A stretch of 64,000 bases of DNA from NCBI GenBank assembly GCA_020975725.1, contig QXJR01000027.1, positions 124,001 to 188,000 on the forward strand, read 5' to 3'. Position 1 is the first letter of the stretch. Each line of letters starts with the position of its first letter. The stretch comes from Picocystis sp. L7. Its lineage: Eukaryota > Chlorophyta > Picocystophyceae > Picocystales > Picocystaceae. Position numbers and translations under genes: made by a program. Under the pieces are notes generated by a model. It saw nothing but the letters and a program-made list of their open reading frames with translations, made no database searches and was not told where the DNA came from. Below, piece by piece: positions 11,381 to 19,779 of the stretch.

Positions 11381-12105
11381 CTCTCCAGGGACCGGGTTAA
11401 CTCTTCGTGTTCACCAAAGGGGAGGAGTTGACGTGGACGTGGCCAAGGCGCACGTGATGGGATGGATTCCAAGAAGTGTCTTGAGAGAGCACCTCCAGGT
11501 GCACGCCTGCGAGACGGCGAGGATGGGCAGGGGTGCCCTTCCCTGGCGCGTGGAAAGAAGAACAAGAAGATGGACCCGATGAGCGAGGCCACGTCCGAAC
11601 AGAACCGGTCGTAGCTCGAGCGAACGGTAGTCCATCGATGGGGTGCGTTCGCCATGGTCACGCGCACGAATGCGAGAGAATCCGAAGCCACCCAACCCGT
11701 CCGGTGCGATGCACGAATCGGCTGCAACCATTCCGCCTTGTCGCCCGCACCTGTGCCTCGGCAACGACGCTTTCCGACGGTGTCAACCACGAGGAAGGCC
11801 CGTCGCCAGGGACATTGGACCGGCATGCGTTTCTTCGAAGCAACCCAAGACCGTCCTAAACTCTTCACCCTCGTCGTCCTTGCACGGCTGTACCTGGAGT
11901 CCCACGCATCGCGTCGAGCACGCACTCCAAGCCTGCAACAACAACGCCAACATCGTTCTGCACTCCTCCCAATTCCCAGACGGACTCGCCCCTCCCCCTC
12001 GTTTCGGTATCGCTGAGGCTTTTCGAAACCGAATCCAGGGACTCGCCCAGCGGTGCCCCTTTCGATCGAGACCTCCTTTTCCGTTCGTATCGCAATCTCC
12101 AGTCT

Positions 12106-12119
12106 AGATATCGATATCT
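12106..12119. promoter_or_regulatory. 14-bp palindrome upstream of the DUF3067 gene
   Basis: AGATATCGATATCT is a perfect palindrome about 45 bp upstream of the chosen ATG of the next gene. It could be a transcription-factor dyad; I know no factor for it. Confidence 0.35.
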
Positions 12120-12162
12120 TTGGGGTGTGGGAGCTCGAAGGGGACACGTGGAGCACACACGA

Positions 12163-12810
12163 ATGTCGTCGCATTCAAGCGCGATGATGCGCGTCGCGCG
12201 CGCACCTGCGACGTCCTCTCGCTCTCGCGTGTGCCGTGGAGGGAGACGACATGCGTGGAGAAGGTCCATGCCTGCACGTGCCCTGGGTGGAGGCGCAGAC
12301 GAGGAGGGAAGCGGCCGTGACGACGTGGACGAGATGCGTTCCATGCTGCAGCGTTCCCTCCAAGTGCAGGAGAGGATCGATGGAACAGAGCTGCGAAAGG
12401 TGAGGCGAACGAACGATGGAAGGAAAAGGAAAAGGCAAGGGATTCTTGTAGGCGGACGGGAACGAAGGGCTGACCAGGCTGTGGCGAACGATCACGAGCA
12501 GCTCGTGCGGGACAAATGGGGAGCCAGCTACGACGTGAGGCTGTCGAAGATGGCGGGAAGGTTCGGCAAGAAAAGAGTGTACTTGCAGGTCATGTGGAAG
12601 TTTCTCGAGCAGAAAAGCTTCCCATTGTCTGAAGAAGAGTACATGGCCCAGCTGGAAGCCGTAGCCGAATACTTGAACATATGGGGTGTCGCAGACCTGG
12701 TGAGAAGGGAAATCAAAACTACAAAGCAACAAATGCATCTCAGCACGGTGGGAGCCAAGTGTATTTCGATTCCTTTGATCGATGCAGACAGATTGGAACA
12801 AGAGTGGTGA
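12163..12810 (+). CDS. DUF3067 family protein, likely plastid
   Basis: Conserved protein of cyanobacteria and plastids with no established function. The ATG at 12163 is chosen; the GTG at 12127 is not needed. The N-terminus of about 45 residues is Ser/Arg/Ala-rich without acids, as in transit peptides. The conserved domain starts near LVRDKWGASYDV and runs through YLQVMWKFLEQKSFPLSEEE, LEAVAEYLNIWG and GAKCISIPL, the DUF3067 signature. A 78-bp in-frame intron at 12400-12477 (GTGAGG..CCAG, phase 0) is likely: it encodes a very basic stretch out of place between two acidic helices. With it removed the protein has 189 residues, otherwise 215. It converges with ELP2, 184 bp away. Confidence 0.78.
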   Translation: MSSHSSAMMRVARAPATSSRSRVCRGGRRHAWRRSMPARALGGGADEEGSGRDDVDEMRSMLQRSLQVQERIDGTELRKVRRTNDGRKRKRQGILVGGRERRADQAVANDHEQLVRDKWGASYDVRLSKMAGRFGKKRVYLQVMWKFLEQKSFPLSEEEYMAQLEAVAEYLNIWGVADLVRREIKTTKQQMHLSTVGAKCISIPLIDADRLEQEW

Positions 12811-12994
12811 GTTGGCAAGCATACGCGCCACTCTCGTTTTCGTGGTTGTCATTCCTCCTGGGTGCATGGCGCCAGATGGGACTCAGTACAAGTGTGACAG
12901 TAGGGGAAAGTGATGTAACGGAAATTGTTCATAAAGTAACCAGTAAAAGTGCTACGTGGTGGAACAGTCTCTGAATCGATCTTTTGCTCCCCTT

Positions 12995-15304
12995 TTATAC
13001 CTCAAAGATTGATACGGCGTGATCAAGACCGCATGAGGCCAACAAGAGCTTTCCTTCCGTGAATTCCCAAGACAGGCGTTTTACAGCTGCGCAGTGTGCC
13101 TCTGTGTCATTCGCCTTCCACAATTTTTGACATGACCATGCTGCAGGGGCAACGTCGATGCTCCAAAGTTCTATGTCCCCGTTTTCGAGTCCAACTGAAA
13201 GCAAATTGCGATCCTCGAGAGGCGCCCATGCCAGTGCTGTCACAGCATGATCGAAAGCTGGCAGGGTTCCTACTGGTGAATCAGATACCCGTCCCTCTCC
13301 CGCCAGCAACTGCCACACCTTGACGGATTGGTCCCTGGATCCCGTGGCAAACATATTCGAGTGAGGTGCCCAAGCCCCTGTCCAGATTATTCGGTTGTGT
13401 CCTTTCACCTTGTCCAACAATTCGTATGATGGGTTACGTTCATCGCTGTCCTTCCGAACAAAGACCGAAAAGCTCCTATCACGGGAGACACTGAGCAGAT
13501 ACCTGTCATCGGGAGAGAATGCTAGTTGTGTAACAGTCAAGGTGTGCGATTTGAGCTCCCCGATTGCTCTCCAGTGTTCGGTGTCCCAGAGCCATATGGC
13601 CGCCGTCATCGGAGACTGTGCTTTGCACGCAGAGGCAAGGATGTCTCCTTTGTGGCTTGCATCCATGCAGAACAGATCGTTCCCATGCCCGTAGAGCTTC
13701 TGCAGCTCTGGCCAGAGAGTGTTCTGCTGGAGCTGCTCTTCCAGCGGTGGGCTTTCCAAGACTGTGGGCTGAAAGGCGGTCGCAAAGTCAGGGCCATCTG
13801 GATACCCTTCAGCCGACACTTCACCTGTCAACTCATTGTCATGAAATACCGCTTTGTTGGATAGGCCCAGCGCTGGGACAGAAGCGCCCAAAGCAGTGCT
13901 GTCAACACCACCATCATCAACCACTTTTGCGTTGCAGAGGTTGCGGATGGTGCCTCGAAAGGCCTTTGTCTCACCAAAGACTCGGAGGACCTTCTCCTCC
14001 GCTCCGCTTACGTACACGAGAGGAAACCCATCCCTTTTCACGCAAGCCACACACTGCAAATTGTGCCCGTGCACTTGGGGCCTTGCTATCTCTTTATAAT
14101 CACCACTGCCTAGCCTGGCGAAAACTCGAGCTGTTTGGTCAGCGCTGACAGTGAGAATCCAAGGGCAGTCCCCTGTCCTACCCCAGCATAAGTCGACGAC
14201 ACCATCAAAGTGGCCGGTGATACCTGGCACCGGTCCCCACCTCTCCTGTCCGTTGGCCACTGGCTCCCTTCTCCACGTGTGTATGGCCCCTGTGTACCCG
14301 TTGGCACAAATGGTGTGCCCATCCGCGGACGGAATAGCGGTGAAGAAGCCAACCCCTCGACTCTCACCAGCCTCCCCCATGGATTCCACATTCATCCACA
14401 GCCCACCGCCTCGTTGATCAGGTCTCCAAATGGATATGGTGCGATCCATCGATGCGGTTACCAAACATGGTCCCACCACCTCCTTGCTTCCATTCAGCAC
14501 CCCGTCTTTCATTTGTTTTTGGTATTCCTTTTTCGACGTCATCCACCTCACCGACGTTACCCAATCCTGATGTCCATGCAGTACAGCTTCCTTTCTTATC
14601 CGATACATGGTGCTTCCAAGTTTCAATCGCGGTGGCGGGGCCGCTTGTTCCGCGGCTTTCGCAACCCGACCAGTTCGTTCCTGTCCTTCTTCTTCCATTT
14701 TCCAGACCACCACGCTTTGATCTCCTCCACACGCAATCCTTGCACCACTTCCATCCACATCTCGCACCCAGCCTTTGGGTGCTTCCAGCTCACAACGCTC
14801 GACGCTCCCATCCTGCTGGACCACGTGTATCCGCACCCGCCCGTCCACGCATCCAGCCGCAAATGCCACGTGTCCGGAATCGATCTGCCAGGTGGCAAGG
14901 CACGTGGCACAGGTGGACGCGCCTCCCTCCCACTTCCAGGCCTGTTTCCAGGAAGCTCCTGGTCGGCGGCACCACAGCTCCACCACGCCTTGCGCATCGG
15001 CAAAGGCGATCCATGGATCTCCTGAGACCTCTGCTGCACTCAATGCACCGATGGGCACTCCTGCATCGCGCAGATTCGATCCGTTCGCGCACACAGCACC
15101 GGCTTCGTCGGCGGTGGCCACGGTGTCGGCGGCACATCGGACGGCGATGATGCGACGCGCCTGGCGCCTTCCGAACCCTTCCTTCCCTTCCAGGCGCGCG
15201 TGAGAGCATCGAAGAAGCTCGTGATCGTTCCCTGGACACCAATCCAGCGCGTTTTGGCCGCGTCTGCAGCCGCAAAAACGCGCTCGAAGGTGCGCCATCG
15301 CCAT
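12995..15304 (-). CDS. ELP2: Elongator complex subunit 2 (WD40)
   Basis: Double WD40-propeller scaffold of Elongator, the acetyltransferase complex that starts carboxymethyl modification of wobble uridine in tRNA. 769 residues from the ATG at 15304, close to the usual 780-840. The start places RFCGCRRGQNALDW over the plant N-terminus GAGCNRVVNNVSW. The open frame goes on upstream for 86 residues without similarity and is ignored. WD repeats seen include HGHQDWVTSVRW, LVTASMDRTISIW, ILTVSADQTARVF, LLSVSRDRSFSVF and FATGSRDQSVKVW. ELP2-specific is the linker with RPQVHGHNLQCVACV and KVLRVFGETKAF. A GTTAAC motif lies about 50 bp upstream of the start. No intron. Confidence 0.93.
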   Translation of the reverse strand: MAMAHLRARFCGCRRGQNALDWCPGNDHELLRCSHARLEGKEGFGRRQARRIIAVRCAADTVATADEAGAVCANGSNLRDAGVPIGALSAAEVSGDPWIAFADAQGVVELWCRRPGASWKQAWKWEGGASTCATCLATWQIDSGHVAFAAGCVDGRVRIHVVQQDGSVERCELEAPKGWVRDVDGSGARIACGGDQSVVVWKMEEEGQERTGRVAKAAEQAAPPPRLKLGSTMYRIRKEAVLHGHQDWVTSVRWMTSKKEYQKQMKDGVLNGSKEVVGPCLVTASMDRTISIWRPDQRGGGLWMNVESMGEAGESRGVGFFTAIPSADGHTICANGYTGAIHTWRREPVANGQERWGPVPGITGHFDGVVDLCWGRTGDCPWILTVSADQTARVFARLGSGDYKEIARPQVHGHNLQCVACVKRDGFPLVYVSGAEEKVLRVFGETKAFRGTIRNLCNAKVVDDGGVDSTALGASVPALGLSNKAVFHDNELTGEVSAEGYPDGPDFATAFQPTVLESPPLEEQLQQNTLWPELQKLYGHGNDLFCMDASHKGDILASACKAQSPMTAAIWLWDTEHWRAIGELKSHTLTVTQLAFSPDDRYLLSVSRDRSFSVFVRKDSDERNPSYELLDKVKGHNRIIWTGAWAPHSNMFATGSRDQSVKVWQLLAGEGRVSDSPVGTLPAFDHAVTALAWAPLEDRNLLSVGLENGDIELWSIDVAPAAWSCQKLWKANDTEAHCAAVKRLSWEFTEGKLLLASCGLDHAVSIFEV

Positions 15305-16652
15305 GGACGTGTTCTCGTTCCACCGACCTCGAACCGACGTGGTGAACCTGAAAAAGTTAACATTGAGGGGGGGAACAGCTGGGCGGAAAGCATTGCGTCT
15401 CACCCATGCGAGGCGATGGTCGGAGAGCATGGAGAGATGCAACCGTGGTCGGCCATGCACGTGCTGATCCAAGAGAAGCACAAGGCACGGTGGTGTCCGG
15501 GCGGAACGGCGAGGTTCCGTGTGACGCGTAAAGGACGTCTTGGTACGGCCCAAAGCGTCCATGCTCGTTCTCGACTACCTCTAGGAACTCCGCCTTGAGC
15601 TATCGTTAAACTCAAGGTCATGCGTCTTTGCAGCTCAAGTGGAAGAACAAGGGTTGACGTGGTGACGTGTGCGGGTAACATCACAAGAATTCGGGATAGA
15701 GATGAGCCATGATGCCATTGCACGCAAGGCGCAACAAGATTTCGGGTACGCCAACGACACAAGGTTTAAGCATGACTTGCATTCGAACGCTTGACCGTAC
15801 GCAAGCAAGACTTTGCCTCTCCATGGGATGGAACTCTACACTTGCGATAGCACAAACGTGCACGATCATGGCGAGGTCTAATGAAAAGATCGTCACAAAG
15901 AGGAACTTGAATGCACAACCTGAAGTACGAGTGAAGCACGAGCCTCCATCAAACGTATTGATGGAACGCCCATGGTAAAGATAACGATTCTATGCGCGAG
16001 GGTACGAAAGCAATGCTCGTCCACATATCGAACGTGCTGTTGCACCAACATCCCACACGGGTAGAATGGTAAAAGCTTCATGGAACCTTGCATGGGCCGT
16101 ACATTGGTATGGTCAACTCCAACGCGGTAGGGAAGCGCTGGCGTTTAGCTTGCTTCTCGAGAAGAAGGAAATCGAGCTTTTGCTCACGCGTTCTCTCCAT
16201 AGCAAGATCCATCGTGGAAGGCAACCCATCGCCAATCCATTGCGTGTGAGATTGATGCAAACGATGCAAGACAACGTGGCAAAAAACGGGCTTCTTGGGG
16301 TTTGCAGGGTTCTTGCAATTTCACGCAATCGGTAGGAGGCCTCGAGAGAACCGAACGCGGTCGATGACCCATGGAACGGTGCTCCATTCGCCCAAATGAA
16401 GGGCGGCGATGCACCCCTCTTTGTTTGCTTTTCGCAACCGTCGTCCATGTTGCATCAAGGCTTCCAGGCCACCCGTTCCTTGGATGGAGAAGCAATGTGA
16501 CGAGCCGTTCCTTCTGCGTTGCATCCATGCACGAAGAGCTCGTGCAGGTGCCATCATCGGTTGCACCCGCTCTCCCATTCCTCCACCTCCCTTGCTGGCC
16601 CTCTCCCGACTCGGCCAGAGAAGATTCTCCCATTCGTGAGCCACGCGAAGCC
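15305..16652. other. 1.35-kb intergenic region
   Basis: Divergent flank between ELP2 (minus) and the PnsB3-like gene (plus). A GTTAAC motif lies at about 15354. No gene, tRNA or long repeat is recognised. The long minus-strand frame at 16184-16939 is antisense to the ferredoxin-fold gene and is rejected. Confidence 0.5.
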
Positions 16653-17063
16653 ATGGCGATGGCGTCGGCCATGGCGTTGCGCCCACCATCGCTTCGCAGG
16701 AGGCGAATCGCAGCGCGTGCGGCTGTTCCAGAGGAAGGAGGTGGATCCAAAGATGCAGGTGTGCGACTCGTCTTTCCCGACGGGGAGCGTCGCGCCGAGG
16801 TGGGCGTGCTGTTGCGGAACGCCATGAAGGACAACCAAGTGGAAGTGTACACGACGTGGGGAAAGGTGTGGAACTGTTCGGGTGCTGGACAGTGCGGTTT
16901 GTGCATAGTGGACGTGATGGAAGGCGAGGAGTTCCTCAACGAGAAGTCAGATCACGAGAAGAAGAAGCTCAAAGGCAAACCCGCAAGTTGGCGTTTGTCT
17001 TGCCAGACGGAGCTCGTGCAGCCAGGCACGGTGCGCATCCAGAACCTTCCACAGGCCCAATAA
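16653..17063 (+). CDS. PnsB3-like 2Fe-2S protein of the plastid NDH complex
   Basis: 136-residue protein with a ferredoxin fold and a basic transit peptide of about 30 residues (MAMASAMALRPPSLRRRRIA). The domain has VRLVFPDGERRAEV, LLRNAMKDNQVEVYTTWGK and the cluster ligands CSGAGQCGLC, with the last ligand in WRLSCQTEL. The spacing C-x5-C-x2-C differs from photosynthetic ferredoxin (C-x4-C-x2-C) and agrees with PnsB3/NDF4, as does the KKKLKGKPASWRL block before the last cysteine. In plants PnsB3 is a subunit of subcomplex B of the thylakoid NDH complex, which runs cyclic electron flow. An upstream in-frame ATG at 16371 would add 94 unlikely residues. An alternative is another plastid 2Fe-2S protein of the same branch. 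Confidence 0.82.
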   Translation: MAMASAMALRPPSLRRRRIAARAAVPEEGGGSKDAGVRLVFPDGERRAEVGVLLRNAMKDNQVEVYTTWGKVWNCSGAGQCGLCIVDVMEGEEFLNEKSDHEKKKLKGKPASWRLSCQTELVQPGTVRIQNLPQAQ

Positions 17064-18486
17064 ATCCACGTGTGTGGTTGCGGAAGACGCTCGTTGTTTC
17101 CAGGCGGCTCTCGACCATCCCAACCGGAACGCAAAGTGAAACCACCCCAGTGCTGTTTGGAGCTGCAGCTTGGACTGCTGCGTGTCATTTTATTATTTGT
17201 CTGTGCCAACATGTACGGATGCAAGGCACAAGGACGGTTTTCCTACCAAGGAGACCGAGAGGAATGATGCAGCCTTCACGACGCTGTTTGGTGCAAGCAT
17301 GCGCGCAGCCATCTTCTTGCGCCGTCGCCGTCCTGATCCTATCGTTTGATGCTACGAATCGCTCGAGTCAAGCAAGCAGTCCGTTCTATCGAAAGCTTTG
17401 CTTGTTGCAAGCTTGTTGACAAGAACATCCTTGAAACACGGTGCTGCGGCACGCCGGTGGTAACGAGGAGACCCAGGGAATGAGCGCACTGGTATTGATG
17501 GCGGAGTTGCAACGGACTTTGTGGACGAGGTTCTCATGGAGACCTTCAATTCTTTCGTTGGTGGATCGAGCAGGATTTCTCCTTGACATCGTCGCAACAG
17601 ATACTGTTTTGCAAAAGTGGTAGGAAAACCAGAGGGCCAGATTCATTTGAAAGGCGACTACTTGGCTACGGATGGGTTTTTCCCAAGCATTTTTTGTTTT
17701 GATAGGAACTTTGTTAGTTTCCTGCCACTCTCTAGCAGAGAAAGAAGTTGGCGGGTTGGAGCTTCAGGAATACTACCTCTGCCTCGGGACAGGGAAGGTC
17801 TTGGACGAGAGTGTCTCCGAGTCTTCAGGGCAGAGATACACCATCTCCAAGCAGCGACAGCCGCTGAGTGTCACCAAACGGGCCGTTTGAGCCTGAAGCG
17901 TTGGAGGCATCCGTTGGAAGACGATGTCCGTGGTATGCAGGCCTATTTTCATAGCCGTATCAATGCCAACGTGCAAAAGAGGGGGCATGAGTGAGTATCC
18001 TTCGGGCGCGTATCTTTGTTGCTGATAGAAACTGTCTCGAACGATGCAAAAGGGACGTGGGCAATCAAAGCTTTGCTGCTGTATCAGACGGAACCCCAGG
18101 GGCGATTCGTAGTATTTAATTCATCCTTCATGCTTCTGTTCCTCCAAGATCACGTGCATCGTCTTGAAACAAGCATGGAATCCAACCACACGGGTTTGTT
18201 GAAGAAGCTGGAACAAAGAGTTCGAGACATGGTAAGGCCGTCGGGGATGCGAATGGGCCGCCCAGGAGCGGCTATTGGCGCATTGCTTTCCTTTCCCGTA
18301 AGGATCTTCCTTCCCTCCTGCCTCACGGTTGGCTGCTTTCGCGATCCATATCTCGAGCACGCACGCTTTCGCCTTCGGAGTTCCCATCCGTCTGCTTTGA
18401 TGGTACGAACTTTCGCGTGGTTAGGCATGGACGTCCGTCCACGCGCGCTTGTTCTTCTCTTTCTTCGATTTCGTTTCCTTGTCCCT
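17064..18486. other. 1.4-kb region with possible spliced secreted-protein gene
   Basis: No firm gene. Two coding-like pieces lie on the + strand: a signal-peptide-like start at 17672 and a helical piece at 18149-18231 that ends at a GTAAGG donor. See the separate entry and finding. A 9-of-10 copy of the CGTTGCAACG palindrome occurs near 17505. Confidence 0.35.
17672..17890 (+). CDS. Possible first exon of a secreted protein
   Basis: Open frame of 72 residues whose start, MGFSQAFFVLIGTLLVSCHS, has the n-, h- and c-regions of a signal peptide, cut likely before AEKEVGG. The polar, acidic region after it (LELQEYYLCLGTGKVLDE) looks coding-like. The frame closes at 17890, but splicing further is possible: a helix-forming piece LETSMESNHTGLLKKLEQRV at 18149-18231 follows and stops at a good donor at 18232. 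I could not join them in one consistent frame. It is unlike any family I can name; the helix loosely recalls p24 cargo receptors. Confidence 0.2.
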   Translation: MGFSQAFFVLIGTLLVSCHSLAEKEVGGLELQEYYLCLGTGKVLDESVSESSGQRYTISKQRQPLSVTKRAV

Positions 18487-18801
18487 TCAGGTCCTCCTGG
18501 GACCGCCTCTCCTCCGTCCACCACGCGACATTCGCTTCTTCCTTCCCACTTGCTCGTTCAAGTGGGCTTTGATCTTGGCGAAGGCGTCCAAGTAGGCTTC
18601 GTACTCCATCGTGAGCAGGTCCGGTGCTGGTTTCTCCACGTCCGTCGTCTTCTTCCTCTTGCGTGGACCACCGCCACGTCGTCGTTCCCTTCCTTCGACG
18701 TCCGTGCTTCCATCTGCACCTCCAGATCCACCCACCTCCTCCTCGACGCGCAGAGGTGGGAGTTCCTCGTCGAAGCCGTCGTAAAGCGCGAGATCGTCCA
18801 T
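18487..18801 (-). CDS. Small basic protein of unknown function
   Basis: 104 residues from the ATG at 18801. The acidic start MDDLALYDGFDEELPPLR is followed by a Gly/Arg/Lys-rich stretch with a possible nuclear signal (PRKRKK), a predicted helix LLTMEYEAYLDAFAKIKAHL and an Arg/Gly-rich tail. The acidic-then-basic pattern suggests a nuclear or nucleolar protein, but no family is recognised. The frame stays open upstream over a pyrimidine tract that encodes Ser/Pro/Leu repeats, which I take as 5' flank. A further in-frame intron cannot be excluded. Confidence 0.5.
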   Translation of the reverse strand: MDDLALYDGFDEELPPLRVEEEVGGSGGADGSTDVEGRERRRGGGPRKRKKTTDVEKPAPDLLTMEYEAYLDAFAKIKAHLNEQVGRKKRMSRGGRRRGGPRRT

Positions 18802-18859
18802 CGCGAATGGACGCGAGTGGGAACGTGGACTGGGTTCACTGCACTTCCCCCATTCGGAC

Positions 18860-19030
18860 GATGCTCGAATGAAAGGGACAAAAGGTAGACGAATAGAAGG
18901 GTAGAAGGGAAAAGGAGAAAGGGAACCAAGGGAAGAAAGGAGAGAGGGACGAAGGGACAAGGGAGAAAGGGAAGAAAGGGAATAAGAACAAAGGGACAAA
19001 GGACAAAGGAGAAAGGAGGAAGGGTCCGGG
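18860..19030. repeat. Purine tract (+ strand), low complexity
   Basis: About 170 bp of nearly pure A/G made of irregular GGGAGAAA, GGGACAAA and GAAGAAAGG units. It sits directly 5' of the small minus-strand gene, so on that gene's strand it is a pyrimidine-rich promoter-proximal tract. Confidence 0.7.
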
Positions 19031-19779
19031 TAGAAGAAGCCACACCGGGACCAGGTCATCCAAGGGCTGGACCCACCTGCTGCCCTCCACCAGGCAGCTG
19101 GCAAGCGATGCACAGGGATTGGGCAGAAGCACCCTGCAACAAGTGATGGCCCTTGCCAATGAACGGGACAGGAGAAGTGACAGGGTCTCTTGTTCCCGTC
19201 CTAGTTCCAACCATGCAAGGCCTTCAGTTGCCTGGTCCACCATGGGCATCGGGTGATTCGATAAAAAAGCCCAGTCAGCTTGTGTTGTACTCGCTTTTGC
19301 TTCTTTCTAACCAACCACAGCTAGAAACGGCAGTGGAAAAGCAGCATTGTGGGAAGCATCCTACCAGTCCAGGACTCTCTGGAAGGAAAGAGGTGGCGAC
19401 GGGTCGGGTGCCCAGTGCTGAGCACTTGCTATCTAGTCTTTGATGGACTTTGCATTGACGAGCAGCCAAGCTTGGCGATCTCTCCAAAAATGGAATTAAA
19501 ACCCGTGCATCACATGACGATACGAAGAGATTTATTCTTGCGAATCCATCAGGAATCGTCGTTGTCATATCAGCACAACATCAGTGCAGGCTCCTCAAGG
19601 GCCATGGTGCTCAGAGTGACAAACGGATGCACGGCTGACCCGGCATCGCACCTTGACTGTGAGGAAAAGGACGGGCAAGGACTTGCTGGTGAAGTGTGCA
19701 CGATTTGTTGTTCCCTGGCATGCTCAAACGATTGCCAATGTGATGGAAAAGCGCAGAGAGTGACACCGATGCGGGTTCT
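19031..19779. other. Intergenic, 3' side of the amidase gene
   Basis: No supported gene. A + strand frame at about 19025-19255 with helix-like content (STLQQVMALANERDRRSDR) has no start, family or clear splice partner. TTTATT at 19531-19536 is a possible poly(A) signal for the minus-strand amidase. Confidence 0.4.

Larger units (their letters stand above)
10736..12162. other. 1.4-kb intergenic region with GTTAA clusters, telo-box hairpin and palindrome
   Basis: No supported gene. Long frames on both strands here lack domains and look like chance products of low stop frequency. Contents: several TTAAC/GTTAA motifs between 11099 and 11402; an inverted pair of telo-box-like sequences at 11357-11380; and a 14-bp perfect palindrome AGATATCGATATCT at 12106-12119, about 45 bp before the DUF3067 gene start. 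Confidence 0.45.

Noticed and set aside
11362-12174. 270-residue minus-strand frame in the region after sulfite reductase
   Set aside because: Arg/Ser-rich, no domain or targeting signal; equally long frames exist on the other strand.
15560-16370. Possible structural RNA in the gene-free stretch
   Set aside because: No snRNA, snoRNA or SRP RNA motif could be supported by eye.
16184-16939. 251-residue minus-strand frame
   Set aside because: Antisense to the PnsB3-like gene, with no domain.
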